The notes under the pieces were generated by a model. The model did no database searches. It was given only the letters and a program-made list of their open reading frames with translations, and was not told the origin of the DNA. From DATATV01 sp035551355 (lineage in GTDB: Bacteria > Actinomycetota > Actinomycetes > Mycobacteriales > Pseudonocardiaceae), in the NCBI GenBank assembly GCA_035551355.1, contig DASZNF010000019.1, forward strand, positions 1 to 63,562: a stretch of 63,562 nucleotides of DNA, read 5' to 3'. Numbering within the stretch: the stretch's first letter is position 1; each line of letters begins with the position of its first letter. Shown piece by piece: positions 50,601 to 57,090 of this stretch. A program made the translations under genes and the position numbers.

Positions 50601-51605
50601 ATGATGTGCGACGTGGGCGACAACGAACCGGGCCGCCAACCGCCCGAGGACTGGGACGCCGATCAGGTCCGGCAGTTCCAGGAATTCCAGCGGTTCCAGG
50701 CCTATCTGCGGTTCACGCAGAGCCAGCAGGAAGCGGACGACACCCCGCCCAGCGGCCTGCCCAGCCAGCCGGGCGAGGTTTCCGGCCAGCCGGGCGTCCC
50801 GGGCCGGCCGGGGGACTTCCCGGGCCAGCCAGGCGGCTTTCCGGGCCCGGTGCCCGGCGCGGTGCCCGGGATGCCGATGCCGCCCGGGCCCGGCGGCGAA
50901 CTGGTGCCCACTGGCGGCAACCAGCCGGTGCCCGGACAGCCGCCGGGGGGCGCCTACCCGCCGGGGCAGCTGGAGGCCCAGCTGTCGGACATGCGGGCCC
51001 AGCTGGCCCGCATCGAGCGCGCGGCCAACCCGCCGTGGTGGAAAAAATTGCTGCGCAGCCGGCTGGTGCACTGGGTGATCGTGCTGATCGTGCTGGCCGC
51101 GATCGGCTTCTTCGTGGTGCCCGCGGTGGTCAACCACTACTTCGGTGCCAAACCCGCCCCCGGCGGCGCGGGCGCCGCGCTGCCCGCGCCCAAGACCGAA
51201 AGCGGCGAGCTGCCCAAGTCGCCCAACGACACCGTGGGCGACCTGTACCTGTTCGTCGCGGGCAACAACGCCGACAACGCGTGCTTCCTGTTCGACACCG
51301 CGACCGCCGCCCATTTCGCCACCGCGTTCCACGCACCGACCTGCCCGGCCGCGATCACGGCGCTGAACAAGCAGGCAACCGATCCGACCGCTTACGGCTA
51401 CCCGAACCTGAGCCTGCTGCCCGAGGCCCGGCCCGGCCAGGTTTCGACCACGATCGACTCCTGCCAGTTCACCGTGTCCGGCGGTCCTCGGCTGGGCACC
51501 TTCGCGCTGACCCGCCAGTCCGACGGCGGCTGGGAAATCACCGGTTACACAGCGCAATCAGAGTGCCCGCAAACCACGGTACCGGCCACCCAGCCCACAT
51601 CTTGA
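50601..51605 (+). CDS. Hypothetical single-pass membrane protein, Pro/Gly-rich
   Basis: 334 residues from the ATG at 50601 (MMCDVGDNEPGRQPPEDWDA). Gln/Phe-rich start (RQFQEFQRFQAYLRF), a Pro/Gly/Gln-rich stretch (about residues 50-120), one membrane helix (about residues 153-178, VHWVIVLIVLAAIGFFVVPA) and an extracytoplasmic C-terminal domain with four Cys (NACFLF, APTCPA, DSCQF, SECPQ) that may form disulfides. Function unknown; resembles anchored extracellular proteins with a low-complexity cytoplasmic tail. Divergent from rplJ and convergent with rplA. Confidence 0.75.
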   Translation: MMCDVGDNEPGRQPPEDWDADQVRQFQEFQRFQAYLRFTQSQQEADDTPPSGLPSQPGEVSGQPGVPGRPGDFPGQPGGFPGPVPGAVPGMPMPPGPGGELVPTGGNQPVPGQPPGGAYPPGQLEAQLSDMRAQLARIERAANPPWWKKLLRSRLVHWVIVLIVLAAIGFFVVPAVVNHYFGAKPAPGGAGAALPAPKTESGELPKSPNDTVGDLYLFVAGNNADNACFLFDTATAAHFATAFHAPTCPAAITALNKQATDPTAYGYPNLSLLPEARPGQVSTTIDSCQFTVSGGPRLGTFALTRQSDGGWEITGYTAQSECPQTTVPATQPTS

Positions 51606-51754
51606 CCAAAACGAGATCAAGCTGGACGAGAACAAGCTGACCGACACCGGCACCGGCACGGCGGACGACACCCCGGTGACCTGTTCAAGGACAGCCTGAC
51701 CGACCAGGTCGCCCACGTCAGCACCGGCGCCCCGAAAAAGCCCGCCCCGGCGAC
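51606..51754 (+). other. Coding-like remnant split over two frames
   Basis: Directly after the membrane-protein stop, one frame reads NEIKLDENKLTDTGTGTADD then ends, and the next frame continues DLFKDSLTDQVAHVSTGAPK. Codon use looks coding (GC-rich third positions) but no start, RBS or uninterrupted frame exists. Possibly the decayed end of a gene. Confidence 0.3.
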
Positions 51755-51796
51755 AAAACCTCGGGCCCGGCCTCCACGATGGAGACCGGGCCCGAG
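51755..51796 (-). terminator. Rho-independent terminator after rplA
   Basis: CTCGGGCCCGG (51760-51770) pairs with CCGGGCCCGAG (51786-51796); the 15-nt loop has its own CTCCA/TGGAG pairing. On the minus strand GGTTTTG follows the stem, giving an intrinsic terminator 23 bp after the rplA stop. Confidence 0.8.
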
Positions 51797-51818
51797 TGGT
51801 TCTTGACCGCAAGCGGGG

Positions 51819-52538
51819 TCAGACCGCCGCGTCCTCCGCCAGCAGGTTGCGGGTGCGCTTCGGGTCGACCGGGATGCCCGGGCCCATGGTGGTGGTGAAG
51901 GTGACCTTCTTGAGGTACTGGCCCTTGGCCGCGGACGGCTTGGCCCGCAGGATCTCGTCCAGCGCCGCGGCGTAGTTCTCCACCAGCTTGTCGGTGTCGA
52001 ACGAGGCCTTGCCGATCACCAGGTGCAGGTTGGCCTGCTTGTCCACCCGGAAGTTGATCTTGCCGCCCTTGATGTCCGCGATGGCCTTGGCCACCGCCGG
52101 GGTCACCGTGCCGGTCTTCGGGTTCGGCATCAGGCCACGCGGGCCCAGGATGCGGGCGATCCGGCCGACCTTGGCCATCTGGTCCGGCGTGGCGATGGCC
52201 GCGTCGAAGTCCAGCCAGCCGCCCTGGATCCGCTCGATCAGGTCCTCGGCGCCCACCGCGTCCGCACCGGCGGCCTCGGCCTCGGCGGCCTTGTCGCCGA
52301 CCGCGAACACGATCACCCGGGCGGTCTTGCCCGTGCCGTGCGGCAGGTTCACCGTGCCGCGCACCATCTGGTCGGCCTTGCGCGGGTCGACACCCAGCCG
52401 CATGGCCACCTCGACGGTCGCGTCCATCTTGACCTTCGAGGTCTCCTTGGCCAGCTTCGCGGCCTCCAGCGGCGCGTACAGCCGCTCGCGGTCGATCAGC
52501 GCCGAAGCCTCGCGGTAGGCCTTGCTGTGCTTGGACAT
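51819..52538 (-). CDS. rplA: 50S ribosomal protein L1
   Basis: L1-stalk protein, also the usual translational repressor of the L11-L1 operon. The ATG at 52538 with CGGAGGA upstream gives 239 residues (MSKHSKAYREASALIDRERL), with ILGPRGLMPNPKTGTVTP conserved. It directly follows nusG, not rplK as in nearly all bacteria. Confidence 0.98.
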   Translation of the reverse strand: MSKHSKAYREASALIDRERLYAPLEAAKLAKETSKVKMDATVEVAMRLGVDPRKADQMVRGTVNLPHGTGKTARVIVFAVGDKAAEAEAAGADAVGAEDLIERIQGGWLDFDAAIATPDQMAKVGRIARILGPRGLMPNPKTGTVTPAVAKAIADIKGGKINFRVDKQANLHLVIGKASFDTDKLVENYAAALDEILRAKPSAAKGQYLKKVTFTTTMGPGIPVDPKRTRNLLAEDAAV

Positions 52539-52618
52539 GTCTGTCCTCCGTTCATGGATCAGTTGTGGTCCGGGCCCAAGCACGGCCCTCCCACGGATTT
52601 CCAGCCCCAGGACAGGGG
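52539..52618 (-). other. nusG-rplA gap where rplK is expected
   Basis: Only 80 bp separate the nusG stop and the rplA start; L11 would need about 430 bp. The gap has a small hairpin at the nusG end (AGCCCC ... GGGGCT, 52603-52620) and the sequence GTGGGAGGGCCGTGC ... GGCCCGGACCAC that looks like an L1-binding leader. No L11-like sequence is found in any frame of the window. Confidence 0.8.
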
Positions 52619-53431
52619 CTAAATCTTGGACACCTGGTTGAACGAGAGCTCCACCGGCGTCTCCCGGCCGAAGATCGACACCAGCACCTGCAGCTTCTGG
52701 TTGTCCCCGTTGACCTCGCTGATGGTCGCCGGGAGCGTGGCGAACGGGCCGTCCATGACGGTGACCGACTCGCCGACGGTGAAGTCCACCTCGACCGAGG
52801 GCTTGGCCTTGGTCGACGCGGCCGCCTTGCCGTCGGCCGGCTTGGCTTCCTTCTCCACCTGCGGCAGCAGGAACTTCAGCACCTCGTCCAGGGTCAGCGG
52901 CGAGGGCTTGGACGTCGCCCCCACGAACCCAGTCACGCCCGGCGTGTTGCGCACCGCGCTCCACGAGGCGTCGTTCAGGTCCATCCGCACCAGGATGTAG
53001 CCGGGCAGCACCTTGCGCTGCACCTGCTTGCGCTGGCCGTTCTTGATCTCGGTGACCTGCTCCGTCGGCACCTCGACCTGGAAGATGAAGTCCTCCATGT
53101 CCAGGGTCTGGATACGGGTCTCCAGGTTGGTCTTGACCTTGTTCTCGTACCCGGCGTAGGAGTGGACCACGTACCACTCGCCCGGCGCCCGGGACAGCGC
53201 GGCGCGCATCTCCGCGGCCGGGTCCTCGGGCTCGGCGTCGATCGGGCGCTCGTCCTCGGCGGCCGGCTCGGCCTCGTCGCTGTCCCCGCCCTCGGCGAGC
53301 GCGGCGTCGGCTGAGCTGTCACTGACCGGCTCGACGGGTCCGGAGTCGCCACTGGACTGCTCGGCGAACAGCTCCTCGTCGACCTGGTCAGACTCGTGCT
53401 GACCGGCAACAGGAGTGTCTTCGGATGTCAT
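52619..53431 (-). CDS. nusG: Transcription termination/antitermination protein NusG
   Basis: Elongation factor that binds the RNA polymerase clamp and links it to Rho or S10. 270 residues: an acidic N-terminal extension (about residues 1-85, rich in Asp/Glu/Ser), the NGN domain (GEWYVVHSYAGYENKVKTNL) and a KOW domain (VGESVTVMDGPFATLPATIS). The extension is common in actinobacteria. Downstream of secE. Confidence 0.97.
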   Translation of the reverse strand: MTSEDTPVAGQHESDQVDEELFAEQSSGDSGPVEPVSDSSADAALAEGGDSDEAEPAAEDERPIDAEPEDPAAEMRAALSRAPGEWYVVHSYAGYENKVKTNLETRIQTLDMEDFIFQVEVPTEQVTEIKNGQRKQVQRKVLPGYILVRMDLNDASWSAVRNTPGVTGFVGATSKPSPLTLDEVLKFLLPQVEKEAKPADGKAAASTKAKPSVEVDFTVGESVTVMDGPFATLPATISEVNGDNQKLQVLVSIFGRETPVELSFNQVSKI

Positions 53432-53485
53432 GAGTCGGTCTCGCTTCCTTTCTGCTCTTGCGAATGAGGGCGTTCGTCCGCCTGG

Positions 53486-53926
53486 TCAGGCGAAGACCCA
53501 GAACACGCCCTTGGCAAAGAGCAGGTCCAGCCCGGACACGAGCGCGACGATCACCGCCACGAACACCAGTACCACCACGGTATAGGTGATCTGCTGCTTA
53601 CGCGTCGGCCAGATGACCTTGCGCAGCTCGCCGACCACCTCACGGAGGAACCGGAACAACCGGGAGAACACCCCGGGCCGCTTCTCCTTGCGATCCCGCT
53701 TCGGCGTCGCCCGGCCCTTGCCCTCGAGCTTCTCGTCCGGTTCGGCCACGGCCTTCCGGGAGCGCGAGCCGGTCGGCCGCGGCTTGCCCGTGGGCCGCTC
53801 GGCGCTCCGCCCGGCCGGAGCCGATCCGCTCGCGGAGGCACGACGCTCCCGCCGCGCAGCGGCAGTAACCGGTCGGGCAGCGCTGTCGCGCTCCTCCGGC
53901 CGCTCCTGCTCGCGGTCCTCGGCCAC
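53486..53926 (-). CDS. secE: Protein translocase subunit SecE
   Basis: Clamp subunit of the Sec channel. 146 residues with a long basic Arg/Ser/Pro-rich N-terminal extension, the conserved amphipathic helix (VVGELRKVIWPTRKQQITYT) and one C-terminal membrane segment (VVLVFVAVIVALVSGLDLLF). Located between tRNA-Trp and nusG. Confidence 0.96.
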   Translation of the reverse strand: MAEDREQERPEERDSAARPVTAAARRERRASASGSAPAGRSAERPTGKPRPTGSRSRKAVAEPDEKLEGKGRATPKRDRKEKRPGVFSRLFRFLREVVGELRKVIWPTRKQQITYTVVVLVFVAVIVALVSGLDLLFAKGVFWVFA

Positions 53927-53955
53927 GTTGTCCTCCGCTCGCCGTCAGTACTACG

Positions 53956-54028
<73 letters not shown>

Positions 54029-54220
54029 TCGGCCACGCGCCACCCTCCCCAGTGCCCCGCACGGGGAAGTGTCACACGTACCAAGTCAGGGAGTCTACGG
54101 CACCCCGCACAGCGAACTCCAATCCCACCCACCTCGACCGCGTTTTCCCTGCTGCGAGTGGGTTTGCCGGGTGTGGGGTCGGCGGCCGGTCACGCTGTGC
54201 GGTCTGTCACGATGAACCCC

Positions 54221-55447
54221 ATGGCGGCAACAGACAATTCCCGAACGCTCCCCAGGATCTCCGCCCGGATCGGCGGCATCAGCCCCTCGGCGACGCTAGC
54301 CGTGGACGCGAAGGTCAAGGAGCTCAAGGCCGCCGGCCGACCGGTTATCGGCTTCGGCGCCGGTCAGCCGGACTTCCCCACCCCCGACTACATCGCCGAG
54401 GCGGCGGCCGCGGCCTGCACCGAGCGGGCCAACCACGGCTACACCGCCACCGGCGGCCTGCCCGAGCTGAAGGAAGCTCTGGCGGCCAAGACGCTGCGCG
54501 ACTCCGGCTACCGGGTCGACCCGAGCCAGATCGTGGTGACCAACGGCGGCAAGCAGGCCGTCTACTCGGCCTTCGCCACCCTGCTGGACCCGGGCGACGA
54601 GGTGCTGGTGCCCGCGCCCTACTGGACCACCTATCCGGAGTCCATCGAGCTGGCCGGCGGCGTCACCGTCCCGGTGGTGGCCGACGAGTCGACCGACTAC
54701 CTGGTGACCGTCGACCAGCTGGAGGCGGCGCGGACCGAGCGCACCAAGGTCCTGTTGTTCGTGTCCCCGTCCAACCCGACCGGCTCGGTGTACCCGCGCG
54801 AGCAGGTCGAGGCGATCGGCCGCTGGGCGGTCGAGCACGGCATCTGGGTGGTCACCGACGAGATCTACGAACACCTGGTCTACGACGGCGCGGAGGCGGT
54901 CTCCCTGCCGGTCGCGGTGCCCGAGCTGGCCGACACCTGCCTGGTGCTCAACGGCGTGGCCAAGACCTACGCCATGACCGGCTGGCGGGTCGGCTGGATC
55001 CTCGGCCCGCAGGACGTGGTGAAGGCGGCCACCGGCTTCCAGTCGCACCTGTGCGGCAACGTCAGCAACGTGGCCCAGCGCGCCGCGCTGGCCGCCGTGT
55101 CCGGCCCGCTGGACGTGGTGGCGTTGATGCGCACCGAGTTCGACCGGCGGCGCCAGATCATCGTGGAGCTGCTCTCCGGGATTCCCGGTGTGGTGTGCCC
55201 CACTCCGAAGGGGGCGTTCTACGCGTACCCGTCGGTGAAGAACCTGCTGGGCAAGGAGATCCGCGGCGTGCGCCCGCAGACCAGCAACGAGCTGGCCGCG
55301 CTGGTGCTGGAGCACGCCGAGGTCGCGGTCGTGCCGGGCGAGGCGTTCGGCACCAACGGCTACTTCCGGATGGCCTACGCCCTCGGTGAGGACGACATCG
55401 TCACCGGGGTGACCCGGATGGCCAAGCTCCTCGGCGAAGCCTCCTGA
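54221..55447 (+). CDS. aspC: Class I/II aminotransferase, probable aspartate aminotransferase
   Basis: PLP-dependent enzyme, probably aspartate + 2-oxoglutarate to oxaloacetate + glutamate. 408 residues from the ATG at 54221 (MAATDNSRTLPRISARIGGI; an ATG at 54212 is possible). Fold-type I motifs: GAGQPDFPTPDYI, NGGKQAVYSAF, SPSNPTGSVY, DEIYEHLVY, the Schiff-base Lys in NGVAKTYAMTGWRVGW (about residue 248) and the carboxylate-binding Arg region near the C-terminus. Plus strand between tRNA-Trp and hadB, at the place of hadC in mycobacteria. Confidence 0.93.
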   Translation: MAATDNSRTLPRISARIGGISPSATLAVDAKVKELKAAGRPVIGFGAGQPDFPTPDYIAEAAAAACTERANHGYTATGGLPELKEALAAKTLRDSGYRVDPSQIVVTNGGKQAVYSAFATLLDPGDEVLVPAPYWTTYPESIELAGGVTVPVVADESTDYLVTVDQLEAARTERTKVLLFVSPSNPTGSVYPREQVEAIGRWAVEHGIWVVTDEIYEHLVYDGAEAVSLPVAVPELADTCLVLNGVAKTYAMTGWRVGWILGPQDVVKAATGFQSHLCGNVSNVAQRAALAAVSGPLDVVALMRTEFDRRRQIIVELLSGIPGVVCPTPKGAFYAYPSVKNLLGKEIRGVRPQTSNELAALVLEHAEVAVVPGEAFGTNGYFRMAYALGEDDIVTGVTRMAKLLGEAS

Positions 55448-55451
55448 CACA

Positions 55452-55488
55452 CCGGTGGGGGCGGGTGGAAACCACCCGCCCCCACCGG
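55452..55488. terminator. Bidirectional hairpin between aspC and hadB
   Basis: Perfect 17-bp stem, CCGGTGGGGGCGGGTGG (55452-55468) and complement (55472-55488), AAA loop, 4 bp after the aspC stop and 11 bp from the hadB stop. Serves the convergent pair. Confidence 0.8.
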
Positions 55489-55499
55489 AAAGGAAGCTC

Positions 55500-55922
55500 T
55501 CAGGCCAGCCGCACCACAGCGACCGGCCGCCCCAGCACCGTCTGCCCGTTGAACTTCGCGGTGATGTCGACCCGCACGGTGCCATCGTCCCGCTTCTGCC
55601 CGACCTTCCCGGTCAGCTCCACGGTCGCACCCGCACCATCGTCGGGAACGACGACCGGCCGGGTGAACTTGGTGCCGAACTCCACCACCGAGCCCGGATC
55701 CCCGGTCCAGTCGGTGACCAGCCGCCCGGCCAACGCCATGGTCAGCATCCCGTGCGCGATCACGTCGGGCAGGCCCACCTCGGTGGCCACCCGCTCGCTC
55801 CAGTGGATCGGATTGAAGTCCAGCGACGCGCCCGCGTACCGCACCAGATCGGCGCGGGTCAGCGTGACGGTCAACGAGGGCAGTTCGTCGCCCTCGGACA
55901 CATCGGCGAACGCGAGACTCAT
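55500..55922 (-). CDS. hadB: MaoC family dehydratase (HadB-like)
   Basis: 140-residue hot-dog-fold enzyme; the ATG at 55922 overlaps the hadA stop (ATGA). The hydratase-2 motif YAGASLDFNPIHWSERVATE with catalytic Asp and His is intact, so this is the catalytic partner of HadA. In mycobacteria HadAB dehydrates 3-hydroxyacyl-ACP in FAS-II; here the substrate is probably also an acyl-ACP/CoA. Confidence 0.88.
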   Translation of the reverse strand: MSLAFADVSEGDELPSLTVTLTRADLVRYAGASLDFNPIHWSERVATEVGLPDVIAHGMLTMALAGRLVTDWTGDPGSVVEFGTKFTRPVVVPDDGAGATVELTGKVGQKRDDGTVRVDITAKFNGQTVLGRPVAVVRLA

Positions 55923-56365
55923 GCCGTCCCCCTGGCGACCAGCGTGGCGGTGCACACCGCGACCGGATCCCCGGCCTCGGTGGACACATCAGCCCGCACG
56001 GTCAGGAAGTCGTTGCCCGCGCGAGCCATGATGTCGGTGATCGTCGCCGCCACCACCAGCCGATCGCCCGCGACGATCGGCCGGATGTGCGCGAAGCGCT
56101 GCTCCGCGTGCACCACCCGGCTCCAGTCCAGGCCCAGCTTGGGATCGGCGACGATGCCGGCGATCGTGCGCAGGTTCACAATGGTGAGAAACGTTGGCGG
56201 AGCCACCACATGGGGGTGACCGGCCGCCCGCGCCGCGGCGGAGTCGAAGTACACCGGACTGGTGTCGCGGATCGACTCCGCGAACTCGGCGATCTTCGCC
56301 GCACTCACCACGTACGGGGCCGACGGCGGATAGTCGCGGCCGGCGAACGAGGGATCGAGAGGCAC
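55919..56365 (-). CDS. hadA: MaoC-like N-terminal domain protein (HadA-like)
   Basis: 148-residue hot-dog domain protein (MPLDPSFAGRDYPPSAPYVV) with the HadA-type substrate-binding sequence GHPHVVAPPTFLTIVNLRTI but without the hydratase His/Asp motif, so it is the non-catalytic substrate-binding subunit. 18 bp downstream of rpmG, as in Mycobacterium. Confidence 0.88.
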   Translation of the reverse strand: MPLDPSFAGRDYPPSAPYVVSAAKIAEFAESIRDTSPVYFDSAAARAAGHPHVVAPPTFLTIVNLRTIAGIVADPKLGLDWSRVVHAEQRFAHIRPIVAGDRLVVAATITDIMARAGNDFLTVRADVSTEAGDPVAVCTATLVARGTA

Positions 56366-56383
56366 CGGAGGGTTACGCCGCGG

Positions 56384-56548
56384 TCAGCGGGTTTCCTTGT
56401 GCAGCCGGTGCGTGCCGCAGTTCGGGCAGAACTTCTTCATCTCCAAGCGGTCCGGGTCGTTGCGCCGGTTCTTCTTGGTGATGTAGTTGCGGTGCTTGCA
56501 CTCCTCGCACGCCAACGTGATCTTCGGACGCACATCAGTGGCAGCCAC
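56384..56548 (-). CDS. rpmG: 50S ribosomal protein L33 (zinc-binding form)
   Basis: 54-residue protein from a GTG start at 56548 (MAATDVRPKITLACEECKHR), with zinc ligands CEEC and CPNC, then GTHRLHKETR. Canonical rpmG2 position upstream of hadA-hadB and downstream of tRNA-Met. Confidence 0.95.
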   Translation of the reverse strand: MAATDVRPKITLACEECKHRNYITKKNRRNDPDRLEMKKFCPNCGTHRLHKETR

Positions 56549-56682
56549 GGGTGAAGCCTTTCTCTAGCAAGTTCCCAAGCATCGTGCACAACGCCGGGCT
56601 ACAGCAAAAAAGTCCCGCAAACAGCCCAAAAAATCTTGAGCCCCAAGCAGGGGACCAGGGTGCGCAGCTCCCCTGGCGGGGT

Positions 56683-56729
56683 CTCGGGGGCAGCGCCCCC
56701 GAGCGGGGGTCTGGGGGCTGGGCCCCCAG
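56683..56729. repeat. Tandem GC-rich hairpins upstream of rpmG
   Basis: Two adjacent stem-loops: CTCGGGGGC-agc-GCCCCCGAG (56683-56703) and CTGGGGGC-tgg-GCCCCCAG (56711-56729), each preceded by a CGGGG(G)TCT block. The unit looks like a dispersed actinobacterial repeat; it fills most of the 241-bp rpmG/tRNA-Met gap. Confidence 0.6.
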
Positions 56730-56789
56730 TGCAACGGCGAAGCGAAAACGGTCGAGGGCGAAGCCATCGACACACCACGCCCATTCGCG

Positions 56790-56862
56790 TAGCGGTGGCC
56801 GGACTTGAACCGGCGACACAGCGATTATGAGCCGCTTGCTCTACCGACTGAGCTACACCGCC
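56790..56862 (-). tRNA. tRNA-Met (CAT)
   Basis: 73-nt cloverleaf with anticodon CAT (stem AGCGG CTCATAA TCGCT), acceptor GGCGGTG/CACCGCT including one G-U pair, discriminator A, T-loop TTCAAGT. The G1-U72 pair and normal stem argue for the elongator form. Confidence 0.95.
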
Positions 56863-56911
56863 GCACATGGCCGTACCGCGATGCGCCGAAGCGCACCGCG
56901 GCGGGTCATCG

Positions 56912-56984
56912 AGCCCCAATACGGAATCGAACCGTAGACCTTCTCCTTACCATGGAGACGCTCTACCGACTGAGCTATTGGGGC
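56912..56984 (-). tRNA. tRNA-Thr (GGT)
   Basis: 73-nt cloverleaf: acceptor GCCCCAA/TTGGGGC, discriminator T, anticodon arm TCTCC ATGGTAA GGAGA with anticodon GGT, T-loop TTCGATT. Together with tRNA-Met it precedes rpmG-hadAB. Confidence 0.96.
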
Positions 56985-57051
56985 GTACTTCGTGCTCTCA
57001 CCGAGCGAGGAGGACTCTACACAACGCCGGGGCGAACCGTGAAATCGGGTG

Positions 57052-57090
57052 GTCAGCGCAACAGGGTCAGCTCAGTGCAACAGGGTCAGC
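57052..57090 (-). repeat. 19-bp tandem duplication spanning the EAL-gene stop codon
   Basis: On the minus strand GCTGACCCTGTTGCACTGA is followed at once by GCTGACCCTGTTGCGCTGA (one mismatch). The first copy ends in the TGA stop of the GGDEF-EAL gene; the second lies in the 3' flank. Confidence 0.85.

Noticed and set aside
51819..53177. Long minus-strand frame running from within nusG into rplA, considered as a hidden L11 or fusion
   Set aside because: The upstream part is nusG read out of frame; no L11 motifs (such as GQANPAPPVGPALG) occur. The true start of L1 is at 52538.
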